From the NCBI GenBank assembly GCA_033344815.1, contig JAWPMR010000001.1, positions 5,008,136-5,072,135 on the forward strand: a DNA stretch of 64,000 nt. Direction: 5' to 3'. The notes under the pieces are model-generated. The model was not told the DNA's origin. It saw nothing but the letters and a program-made list of their open reading frames with translations, and did not search any database. Below, one piece after another: positions 36,694-49,300 of the stretch. How positions within the stretch are numbered: the stretch's first letter is position 1; each line of letters starts with the position of its first letter. This DNA comes from Paracoccaceae bacterium. Its GTDB lineage: Bacteria; Pseudomonadota; Alphaproteobacteria; Rhodobacterales; Rhodobacteraceae. The position numbers and the translations under genes are program-made.

Positions 36694-37278
36694 TTGTTTT
36701 TTTCGCGTTTCGTTGGGTTTTTGAAGCCAACTCTTGTTTGTTTTCTCATATTATTTGGTGCACAATCAGCTTTTGCAGCCACGTTTTCCGCTTTGGACAT
36801 TGATCGATCTTCTTCGATCATTAGTGGGTCGGCGGTTCTCTCATCTACATCGAGCGGCATAAGCGTCTCGTCTTTTGGCCCATCTGTTACGGACACAGTT
36901 AGCAGTGCATTGCTATTCCCTTCAATTTCTTTGGCTTCGGACGGAACCGGTTCAGTCTCCTTTACCGGATTGGGATTTCCGCCATCAGTTGCATTGGGTG
37001 GAACAGTGCAAGACTTTCGTTCTTCGGCCTCTTTGATCGAAGTGCTTTTTGAAGATGCTTCGTCGAGTGAGCTATTTGTCGCTGATATTTCGAGTGTGCT
37101 TATTACAGTAGCGGGGCTTAGCCTGAGCGCCCCATTCTTCGATCCAGCGACGGGCATTTCAGTTTTTTCGGCAACAGATACGAGCGTTGCGCCGATTCCG
37201 TTGCCAGCAACTGGCTGGCTTCTTGTTTCCGTCCTTTTGTCAGTGGGCTGCTTTGTGCAGCGAGCGCGCAGAGCATAA
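36694..37278 (+). CDS. Exported Ser-rich protein with VPLPA-CTERM-type sorting signal
   Basis: I start at TTG 36694, six bases after GGGGGA; a TTG at 36664 lacks a ribosome site. 194 residues: signal peptide (ending SAFAA), a Ser/Thr/Gly-rich beta-type middle with no domain recognised, then PIPLPATGWLLVSVLLSVG and a basic tail (QRARRA). That tripartite C-terminus is the VPLPA-CTERM signal of alphaproteobacteria, cut by a membrane protease for surface delivery. It lies 111 bp before the giant gene, so both may act at the cell surface. Confidence 0.75.
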   Translation: MFFSRFVGFLKPTLVCFLILFGAQSAFAATFSALDIDRSSSIISGSAVLSSTSSGISVSSFGPSVTDTVSSALLFPSISLASDGTGSVSFTGLGFPPSVALGGTVQDFRSSASLIEVLFEDASSSELFVADISSVLITVAGLSLSAPFFDPATGISVFSATDTSVAPIPLPATGWLLVSVLLSVGCFVQRARRA

Positions 37279-37389
37279 GAGTTCTGTAAGCACGACCTTC
37301 AGCGCGTAAGATCGCTAGAGGTCAAATCAATGAATTTCAAACTGCTCGACCATCGGTGGGGCGACCACCCGTTTATGGGAGAATGAATT

Positions 37390-40300
37390 ATGTCTATCGA
37401 TCGCGACTCATTCGATGATGCGCCATTTGAAAACCTGACTGACGGAGACGATCAAGAGTACCGTTTTGCGTCAACGCGGAATGAAGCGATCGATGGTGGT
37501 GGTGGCGATGACGTTATTCTCACAGGATCAGGCAATGACGCGGTCAAAGGTGGTGCCGGGAATGACTATATCGCTACTGGCGCAGGGAATGATACGCTAG
37601 CCGGCGGTGCTGGATCGAACATTTTGTCTGGGGGCGCAGGTTCGGATACATTCGTTTTCGACGCAACTGACCTCGGTGACCCGAGCGAAGTGAACTATAA
37701 CACGATTACTGACTTTGACCCGAGCGAAGATACGCTTCGACTTGTTGGCTTCGATTATTCGTCGGTCAGCGACATTCCTGCGTTTGTGACGCCATCTGGA
37801 TTGATGCTTCAATTGGCTCCAAGCAAGTTCTTGATCTTACAAGGTGTCATGTCAACTGATGCTTTGGCGACAGCGGTTGATTTTGGTGAAACAAGTCAGC
37901 CACCTGTCGTGTCTGCCAACCTGGTTCAGGACACCGGCACCGATGGCGACGGTGTGACATCCGATCCAAGCGTTGCTGGTCAGGTAAGCGGTGACACAGA
38001 GATTGTCGGCCTTTTCCTCGTCATCAACGGCGGCACGGAAGTCGATGTCAGTGCTGCCTTGAATCCCGATGGCAGCTTTACAATTGATCCGACAGAGTTT
38101 GCGGAGCTCACCGATGGGGCAACGACGTTCGATCTACGCGCTGTTGACGCCGACGGGCTTTCTTCTGAAGTGGTTTCGGTAGGTCTGGAGTTGGATCGTT
38201 CTGATCCCGCTATTTCGGATCTTGCTTTGGATGTTGCCTCGGACACAGGTGAGTTGGGCGACGGCAAAACCGATCTTCGTGAGATCACGCTGACAGGCAA
38301 AACTGAAGCTGGTGCAACAGTCTCTGCGGCGGGTCAGGAAATAGTTGCGGACGAGAACGGCGACTTTTCGATCAGCGGGATCGCGATCGAGACAGGTGTG
38401 AACACGATCGCGTTCACAGCGACCGACCTTGCTGGCAACAGCTCCACATCAAGCATTGAAATCGAGGGGACGGAAGAACCCAGCGACCCACCTGTCGTGT
38501 CTGCCAACCTGGTTCAGGACACCGGCACCGATGGCGACGGTGTGACATCCGATCCAAGCGTTGCTGGTCAGGTAAGCGGTGACACAGAGATTGTCGGCCT
38601 TTTCCTCGTCATCAACGGCGGCACGGAAGTCGATGTCAGTGCTGCCTTGAATCCCGATGGCAGCTTTACAATTGATCCGACAGAGTTTGCGGAGCTCACC
38701 GATGGGGCAACGACGTTCGATCTACGCGCTGTTGACGCCGACGGGCTTTCTTCTGAAGTGGTTTCGGTAGGTCTGGAGTTGGATCGTTCTGATCCCGCTA
38801 TTTCGGATCTTGCTTTGGATGTTGCCTCGGACACAGGTGAGTTGGGCGACGGCAAAACCGATCTTCGTGAGATCACGCTGACAGGCAAAACTGAAGCTGG
38901 TGCAACAGTCTCTGCGGCGGGTCAGGAAATAGTTGCGGACGAGAACGGCGACTTTTCGATCAGCGGGATCGCGATCGAGACAGGTGTGAACACGATCGCG
39001 TTCACAGCGACCGACCTTGCTGGCAACAGCTCCACATCAAGCATTGAAATCGAGGGGACGGAAAGCGGCGGATCTGAAGTTTCGAGCATCGGGCTTTCCA
39101 ATGATAGTGGCGGATCTGAAGTTGATTTAATCACGAATGATCCTGTGCTTGTTGGGCAGCTGACCGACACTGGAACTGAAAAGCTCTTTGTTAGCGTAAA
39201 TGGCGGCCCCCAATTTGATGCATCCGTCGGATTGGACGGAGACGCATTTGAGTTAACTCAAGACCTTTTGGAGCAAGCTGCTGGGAGTTCTCTTCCTGAC
39301 GGCGAGATTACTGTTTCCGTGTTTGCCGAAGATAACGCAGGACAGCAAGGTGAGGCGGAAGAGATCACCTTTGTTTTGGATACTACCGTTCCTGCTCTTA
39401 ACGATGTCGGGCTGGCAGCATCGTCGGATACCGGAATACGTGGGGACGGCGTTACCGCCTTGAGATCCGTCAGGTTGACCGGCGAAGGCGAACCAGGTGC
39501 AAGCGTCACCGCGAGTGGAGTTTCCACCGTAGTATCTGTTGATGGAACTTTTACGCTTAACGGAGTGCCGGTGGCGGAAGGCGAAAACCTGATTTCGCTG
39601 ACTTCGGTCGATTTAGCTGGGAACTCTAGCCAAACCGAACTGGCAATTACCGGGATTGGCGCCGTTGAAGGCCAACCCGTGCTTGTCTGGAACGATATCA
39701 CGCTGGAGGCGATTGCCGACAACGCCGAAGGAGCAACCGGAGCGTCGCGAATACTGGCCTTGCAATCGGTGGCAGTCCACGATGTCATTGCTGCGATTGA
39801 TAACGCCCCTGCGTTTCTCGTTCAGGAAGATGTTTCCGGGGATGTGAATCTGTCAGCAGCAGTTGCGCAGGCATCGTATCTTGTTCTCAGCTATGCATAT
39901 CCAGCTTTCCAAGACGAATTGGATGCCTATTTGGCTGAAGCGCTTGCAGGTGTTCCTAATGGTGCCGCAGAAGACGCGGGCATAGCGCTGGGGCAGGCTG
40001 TTGCGGAGAGGTTGATCGAAATCCGGGATGCAGACGGATGGGACGACTTTGAAACGGTCAGCGGTAGCGAAGATCCTGGTCAGTGGCGCGAAACAGGTCC
40101 GCTCTTCGAACCTGCTATCGATCCACAATGGGCGTCAATGAACACTTGGGCTTTGCAGTCTTCTGATCAGTTTCGCGTTGATGCGCCACCTGTTTTGTCC
40201 AGTTCCGAATATGCTGATGCCGTGGAGGAAGTCCGGGTTATAGGCTCAACAGATAGTACCGAAAGGACATTGGATCAGACTGAGGCTGCACGCTTTTGGA

Positions 40301-43300
40301 AAGATGGTCGAGGCACGGAAACGACGCCAGGTCATTGGAATTCGATTGCCACCGACCTCATGAAGGATGAGGGAACTGGATCGGCCGAGGCAGCCCGCGC
40401 GCTTGCGATGCTCAACGTTTCCATTTCGGATGCAATGATTGCCGCATGGGACACAAAATACACTTACACATTGTGGCGACCTGAAGACGCTATCCGGCAA
40501 GCTGGCAGCGATGGAAATGCTGGAACGACTCAAGATCCTGACTGGCAGCCACTCATGTTTGCTCCGGCACACCCAGAATATGTGTCGGGTCACGCGGCGG
40601 CGTCCGGCGCAGCAGCGGAAGTCCTGACAGAACTTTATGGTGAGTATTCATTTGCCACCGAGAGCTTAGGGCTTGCTGGGGTGGAACGCTTGTTCTCGTC
40701 TTTTTGGGAGGCTGCTCAGGAGAATGCAGACAGTCGCCTTTGGGGGGGCGTGCACTTCGGTTTCTCCAATGAAATTGGATTGGACCAAGGTGCCGAGGTC
40801 GCGCAGTGGGCTCTTGAGGCGTTCAATAGCCAAACAGATACGACCGCGCCGACGATAGTCTTGGACGTTTCCTTTGGGTTTACAAATGAACTGCCATTCG
40901 CGGTCAGTGGCGCTGCGCTCGATCTGTTGTCGGGCGTTTCCAAGCTTTCCGTTACAATCGACAATTCAGCCAATGGAGAAGCCCCGCAAAGTCAAAATGT
41001 TTCTCTTGATGAGAATGGATCGTTCGATGTCGAATTGGGCGCAGAACGCGAAGACGGGACATACACTCTGGAGTTCTCGGCAGAGGACGGCGCCGGGAAT
41101 GTTTCGAACACGGTCACTTCCACAATTGTTGTTGACACTCTTGATCCCGACTTTACCTTTTCGAGCCTTACGGAAGGTAGCCTGAACGGGCCTAATGCGC
41201 GCCTAACGGGTACCGTCGACGGCACCGGGGCACCAATTGTTGCACTGGCCTACCAGATTGACGGTGGTCAAACGTTCAATGTTTCATTCAATCAATCGAC
41301 GGGAGCGTTTGATAGCGGGCTAAACCTTTCAAACATTGGGGCCGGTTCTCATACGGTGCGCGTAATCGCGAGTGACGCGGCCGGCAATTCAAAGTCTGAA
41401 GAAATCAAGTTGGTTCTGGAAGAGGCCCTTCCGTTCATTGTCACATCGGTCCTGCCAGCAGAGGGTGCCGACGATGTCGGATCGACGTTTAGGCCCGAGG
41501 TGCATTTCTCAAGGCCGGTAGACCCTGAAACGTTGACCCCGGATACCTTCTTCCTGTCGGATGCTGCAGGAAACAAAATTGCCGCGAACGTTCGCCTTGG
41601 AGAAGAGGGCCTGAAAGCATGGCTCTTTCCCGACGATCCAATGCCGGGATCAAATACCATTACGCTCAATATGTTGGGCGACGATATTAAGGCACTGGAC
41701 GGCACGCCCCTTGACGGAGATACCGATGGCGAGGATGGCGGCGCATTAAGCTCCAGTTTTACAACGGTTTCCACAACAACTGTACCCAATACGACCATTT
41801 CGGGCTTTATCGTCGACCCAGGCAATGACCTCAAGCCCATGACCGTGGATGACTATTCGGCGGGGCCAGACGGTGCTGACTATACCGATGACGATATCTT
41901 CAAGTCCCCCATTGAAGGGGCAACGGTATTCATCCTAGGTCTTGAGCACATCAAGGTTGTCACAGATGAGAACGGCTATTTTGAACTGACCGAGGTGCCT
42001 TCGGGCAATGTCAAGATTGCCGTGGATGGGCGGACTGCGACGAACGCACCCGAGGGGATCTTCTGGCCCGAAATGGTCATGGATGCCAACATCGTGCCGG
42101 GGCAAGCGAATACGCTGATGGCCGCGATGAACACGGGTGAACAGCGTGATGCGGTTGAAGGGCGTGGGGAGGTTTATCTGCCGCGCGTGTCGGAGGATAT
42201 CCTTCAGGAAGTCTCAGATACTGAAATCACCGAAATTGGTATGCCTGTCGCTGCGGCGCAGGATTTGACGGCGGAGGAGCGGTCTCAGGTCAAACTGGTG
42301 ATCCAACCCGGAAGTGCCGTTGACGAGCATGGCAACCCGGTCGAAGACCCGATGGTCGGCATTTCGACCGTGCCGCCTGAACTGGTCATGGACATGCTGC
42401 CCGCCGGGCTGATGCAGCACACCTTCGATTTGACCATCCAGGCCCCCGACAGCGCCGTCTTCACGACCCCGGCTGAATTGACCTTGCCGAATGTCTTCGA
42501 TGCGGCACCGGGGACGAAGCTGAACCTTCTGTCGTTTGACCACACCACGGGGCGTTTGGTTATCGAGGGCACCGGTACTGTGAGCGCTGACGGGCTTACG
42601 GTGACGACAGACCCGGGTACGGGGATCACTAAACCGGGGTGGCATGGTATGACTCCTCCTGGCGCCGTTTGTACGTTCGATGATCCCTTTGGTCCTATCC
42701 AGCCGAATGAACCGGGTATCATCGATAACCTGAAAGAGTTGGCCGTTCGAACTTTCGCTCCTCTATATGATTTTGACGAGGGCAAAAATTACGCGGCGGA
42801 CAATATTGTTTACTACTTGGATGACTTCCCGCCAGGTGAGAAGCCTCCTTTGATCTATGATGAGAATTCAGAGATGGGAGAGGATTTCAAGGAATCAAAT
42901 TCTCATCAAGATATGATTAACGAAATACTTCAAGAGGTTAACAAAAGGATAAAAGAAAACCCAGACCTAGAAGACTTCTCGTTTAACCCAGATTTGTCCG
43001 CAGTAAGAGATGATAATGAGTTAATTCCAGGCGCATCATTTTATTCTGGTGCAACTGAGAACCTTAAGAATTCATGGGGGGTGGTTTCAAACGACGACAT
43101 TCAAATAGACGTTACTGTAAACCGTGATGGCGGTTCCTCGAGTATCGATTATCGGATACGGATGGAGGAAACATACAAGTTCGATTTGAACGACAGTACA
43201 AAATCTGGTCAGGATAAGATTCTGTATGACCTTGATCAGAGCGGAAATGCTCAAGAGTATCAGATTCGGCTAGACTATCGGGACAGTATTAACCTCGATG

Positions 43301-46300
43301 GACCCGAACAGCAGCAATCTCCTTCTGCACAGAGATTTCTGCAACCCCAAGCTGCGACATTTGCGCTGGCTTCATCAAGTGCTCTGACAGGAACTGTACC
43401 AATAAATGGGGAAAGCCCATCTGCTAATTGGATTTCATTTGATCTACTCCAGTTTTTGCATGCAGGGAAGGCTACTTCAGCTGATAGCCTGGTAGAAACT
43501 CCTGCCGTTGAATTAGAGGGTAGGCCGTTCAAGTCTGGGTTCTTTTACGCGGTATATCAGTCTGAAGAAAAGATCCTCAATGGGTATGAAGTAGGTAGCC
43601 TATCAGAATTCGAGGTTTTTGTTCCGGAACGAGAAAATTTATCGATTAGAATTTTTGACGCGGTGACGGGAACTGCGGCCTTAGGTAGCATTTCTGGAGA
43701 TGCTTCAAGTGGCACCGTTGGAGTGTCTGGCTACGCGGTTGTTTCATCTGGCGAAGTCGATTTGGATTCAGACGGATTGAATGCATTTTTAGAGGACATA
43801 ATCGGCACCTCGGACGAATTAGCAGACACAGATTCCGACGGCCTTTTAGATGGATTTGAAGTCGAAAACGACCTTGATCCCCTCAGCGGTTTTATAACCA
43901 CCACCGGCATTGTCGACACGATCCCTTTATCCGGTGCTGTAGAAGAAATCGCGATCACTGCCGACATTCCGGGAGAAGAGACAATTGCCTTTGTCGCCTC
44001 CGGTTCGGCGGGTCTGTCTGTTCTCGATTTGTCAGAACGCACAGCGCCGCGACTTTTGGTGCAGTACGACACGCCGGGTAGCGCCGTGGATGTTGCAGTC
44101 GATGGGCAATTGGCTTTGGCCGCGGTCGCAACGGGGTCCAGCATCCAAATTCTGGACGTCTCTACGCCCACAGACCCGCAGCTGGTTGCCACAATCGGCG
44201 AGTCCGTCAGCCAGATCGAAGTGGACAGCGGACGCCTTTACGCGGCGGATGATGGTGAGATCCTTGTCTACGACCTCGTGACCGGCGACCGTCTCCAGCG
44301 CGAAGACCTGCCCTCCAGCGCAAGCAACGTCCGCGCCATGACGATGGAAAGCGGACTGCTCTACGTGATCGATAATGCGAATACACTGAGCGTGTTCGAT
44401 GTGGTCGATGACGTGCTGAACTTGCGCGGCACCTTGAGCCTTTCTGGCCAGTCCTGGGCAAACGGACTGCGCTCTGACAAACTCTTTGCCTCCGATGGCG
44501 TCCTCTATGTACCTGCAGACGCTGGGTTCAACGCTGGCTTTGGCACAATCGACATTTCCGACCCGGGAAATATGAGCGTGTTGAGCGGCCCTGATGATCG
44601 CTCATTGTCAGGCACGGATTTCGCTGACGCTGGCAATGGAATTGGTATCACTGTCGGTCGTCTTGGCGGTGTATTCGGCACCAACAGCGTCATGATCGTG
44701 GACAATAGCGATCCCACACAAACAGACCAATTTGTTACGCGTTTTGATCTGGATGCTGCCCCAACGGCAACGGTCGTCTCAGCAGGTTTCGTTTATGTCG
44801 GCGATGCGAGCGGCAACTTCCACGTAATTAACGCGCTCGGTTTCGATACCAATGGTGTTGCGCCGAATATTGAGTTTGAACCGTTTGATATCGATGCCGA
44901 TCCGGAAACTGACGGCATCCAGATCGAAGAAGGTACGGACGTCCGTTTGCCGATCAATTTGACCGACGATGTGCAGATTCAAAAAGTGGAACTGTTGGTC
45001 AATGGCGAGGTTGTGCGTACGGACCTATCGATCCCATACGATCTGAAATTCCGCGTTCCCAATCTCGCTGACGGGGTCACGCAAGGCAGTTTCCAAGTTC
45101 GGGCCACTGACACGGGTGGAAACATAGCCGTTAGTGACCCGATTGAGTTTGATATTATTGAAGATATCACACCACCGGAGATCATCCGCCTGACGCCGAG
45201 TGATGGAGGGCTTACTCTTGTAGACGGCACCACTGTTCGTGTGGTGTTCAATGAGGCCATCGATGTTTCTTCGGTGAGCACTGCTTTGGCGACGCTGACT
45301 GACGCAAGTAGTGCTGTGATCGAAGCGGTTTCGGTTGATATCCTTGGTTCCGACAGGATCGTTCAGTTTGACTTTGGAACGCTTGATCTTGGCTTATACG
45401 ACCTTTCGGTTGACCTCACTTCCGTTAAAGATCTCGCGGGTAATCCAGTCGGTGGTTCCGTTGTCTCGCAAAGCTTGGAGGTTGTCGACGCAACAGCCGT
45501 TTGGACAGATGCCAGTGGTGGTGACTGGGGTGACGTTTCAAAGTGGCGCGATGGGGCGCTGCCCACAGATACAGACGGTGTGGCCTTAGTGCTCAATGAA
45601 GGCTCTACCGTTGTTTATCGAAACCTAAGCACTGAAGTAGAGAGAATTGTTCTTACCGGAACGTTGGACGTTCAAAGTGGCACCCTGCAAGCCGGGTTGA
45701 TCGAAGGAAGCAACGGTGTCCTGCGAACATCTGGAGGGACGCTGAAGGACACTGAAGTCAACGGGAGTTCGGACTTTTTAGCCAACATCACAGGTGGGAC
45801 TTGGTCGAATGTTGATTTGTTGGTTGATGGAGAGGTGTCCTGGGAGTTCTCGACGGCGCGTTTGTTTGCTCGGGATGGTTTGACAGTTGATGGTGAGCTG
45901 AGCGTTGTCTCGCTCGCGAACCGGACTGCGCAGATTTACCTGCAGGGTGACCAAGTTGTTGACGGGTCGGGCAAGATTGTTTTGGACGGCTCTGATACGC
46001 GCGCGTCTTTGTATCTCGATAGCCTGGAAACCAATGTTCGAGAGACGGCTGTTCTAGGCGCTGATCTGTCGATTGAGGGTCAGGGCCGGATCTATGTGGA
46101 ACGTGGCGAGGATCGATATCAGATTCTTGGCGATGTGACCGCAGTCGGGGGGCAGCTGTCTGTTCAATATGTTGATAATGTTGGTGAGACGCTGTCACTC
46201 GACAGTGCTGGCGGTGGATGGATCAACCTTGGACTGACTGAGAATACCGTTCTGGATGTTGCTTCTGGGGCGGATGTTCGGTTGACGGATGGTTGGACCT

Positions 46301-49300
46301 ATACTGATATCACGCTCGGTGGCGCCGGGGCGACGCGGATCCAGAATGCGACTGTGAACGGGCTAACGGTCACCGGCGAGGCCGAGATTGAAGGCGTCAC
46401 GGTAAATGCTTCTGGCCAGCTCTCTGTGAATGAGGACCTGACGGTTGAGGGTGAACTGTCAGTTGCGGCAACGCAGCAGCGGACGTCTTATTTGTATCTC
46501 AACGGTGAGCAAACGATTGCTGGTTCTGGTGAAATCCTGCTGAGTCGGGCGAATGCGATTGGCGATGAGGCCCTGTCGGGACGCAACTTTGTCCAATTGC
46601 GCAGCCAGTTCTCGACGGAGCGCGAGACCCTGACCTTTGGAGAAGATCTGACGATCCTTGGCGATGGTACGGTTACAACGAACCGGAGTGAGGACCGGAT
46701 CCAGATCCTTGGCGAAGCCAAAGGGATTGAAAATGGTACATTGTTCTTGGAACGCGTGGACAATGCTGATGAAACACTGACTGTTGATGCCAGTGAAGGC
46801 CGTGTGTTCTTTAGTGACATTGTTGAGAATACGGTGGTGACCGGGATCGGTTCGGTTGGGCTGCGCAGCGGTCTGCGGATGGAGGATGTGACGTTCAACA
46901 TGGACGCTGCCCTTGGCAGTGTCACGAGTTCAGTTAACGCCTATCTCGAGGACGGCCTGACACTGAATGCACGGATGGAATTGGCCTCAGGCACGAGCCG
47001 ATCTGCGTACCTCTACGTGAACGGTGAGCAGACCATCGACGGCACGGGCAGCATCGATCTGACGCGGGCGAATGCGCCGTCGGGCAGCTTTGACAACCGC
47101 ATCCAGCTTCTGAGCCAGTCGGCAGATGCAGAGGTTCTTACCTTTGGCGCGGGTCTCGAGATCACCGGGACAGGTCGGCTTGAGGCAAACCGGGCAGAAG
47201 ACAGTCTGCAGATCCTCGGTACGGTTGTCGGACGGGATGGCGAGTTGACGCTGACCGATATCGATAATCAGGGTGAAGCCCTAACGGTGGATGCAAGCGA
47301 CGGTATTGTTGCGCTTCGTGATCGGATCGAGAACACAGTCTTTGAGGCGACGACGAGCCAAACGGGAGAACTGACGATTGGCAGCAGTGCAACGCTGGAC
47401 GCAGTTACTCTCAATATGGAGACGGCGTTTGGCGGCAATTTTGTAACTGCGTTTATCGAGAACGGTCTGACGCTGAATAGCGAACTCGAGATCTCGGCGA
47501 GTCCGAACGCTTGGTCATATCTCTACTTTACCGGAGAGCAGGTGATTGACGGAACAGGCACGATCCGCTTGTCGGATGCGAATGCGCCGCTGTCAAACAG
47601 CCAGCAGAACTACGTCTATCTGAATGGCCAACTCAGCGGTTCCGAGATCGTCACGATCGGTGTCGATATGGAGATCACCGGCGAGGGCTTCGTCCGGTCA
47701 GGCAACGACCTTGACGAGTTCCTTGTCGAGGGTGCGATCGTTGCCGACAACGGCACGCTTCGGGCCGATGACATTGCCGCCCTTGAAGGTGTGCTCGGGG
47801 CGACATCGGACGGTGATCTGTGGCTGAGCGAAGGAATTGAGCTGACCGAACGCGGCACCCTGGCCGTGGGCCTCTCGGGCAGTGGGACGGATGTCTCGAA
47901 CGGTCTGATCCGCGTGAACGGCGCGCTCGATCAGATGGGCACGCTCGCGCTCGACATCGCGGCGGACTTCGATGCCGAGATCGGCGACGAGTTCATCATC
48001 CTGACCGCCTCCAGCGGCTTCACCGGCGCCTTCGACGACTTCCAGGGCTTCGATCTGGCGGGCAACAAAGCCTTCGAACTCATCGAAAAAGACGCCAACA
48101 CGCTCGCTCTCCGCGTCACAACAGATGCAACGGCCAGAGATCGCGGGTTCATCGATAGAGATCCGTTTGTGCCAGAGGCCCGTCCGCCTTTCGAGAAAAC
48201 GGACGTCATTCTGCAAGATGGGCAAGCGCGTCTCTCGGATGCCAACATCGTTGGGGACAACTCAACGGGCAACGGTCCAAGCACGTTTGAGAATGTCACG
48301 TTCAAGACGGACACGTCTGTTCAGGCTCTCTCTTCGAACCGGAACTTTACCATTGAACAGGGCGTTGAGCTGGGTGGTGTCACGCTGACCCAGAGCGGCT
48401 CGCAACAGGCGCGTGTGTCGACAACGTATCAAGGCACGCAGACAGTCTCCGGGACGGGTGTTATCGATTTTGTACGCGACAGCGGCTTTGGCCAGTCGGT
48501 ACAACATACGGTGACATTGAGCACTCTGTCGAATGGCGAAGAAACGCTGACGATTGCAGAAGGGATCACGCTACAAGGACATGCCTCCATCGGGGTGAGC
48601 CAGACGGGTGTCGACAGTATCAAGATGCTTGGCACGCTTGTTGGTGTGGACGGCAGTGCCTTGACCGTGCGCGACTTGGACAATGATGGTGCGAGTGTCT
48701 TGGTAGACGCGTCGGAAGGATCGGTGACCATCGGGTCCTGGACACGCGACACGGTGTTTGAAGCGGTGAATGGCACGACCGGTGCGCTGAACATCCTGAA
48801 CGGGACGTCATTGGACGGCGTGACCTTTTCCATGGATGCGCTTGTTGATGCCAGCTCGGCTCAGAACCGAGTCGATGTTTATTCTGGCCTGACACTGCAG
48901 GATGCCAATTTGGGGCTCCAAGGCTTCAGCAATCTGGCTGAATTGGAGTTCCTCGGTACGCAAAACGTAGACGGAATGGGCACCATCTCATTGTCTGCCA
49001 ACCCGGCCGGGACAACCAGCAATGCAATCCGTCTGAACGGGGTGAGTTCTACCGAGGAAGTTCTGACCTTTGGTGAGGACATCACGCTTCAGGGAACTGG
49101 CACAATCTCAGCGGATGATGCTGGTGATGCCATTCGTATCCTGGGTGAAGTCGTTGTAGATGGCGGGTCTCTGACACTGCACGACATAGACAACGGCGAT
49201 GCGGCGTTGACAGTGAACGCAACGGGAGGCGCTTTGCGGCTCGCAGAAAGTGTCTCGCACACAGCGCTTATTGCCGCGACAGGGAACACCGGGTTTGCCC

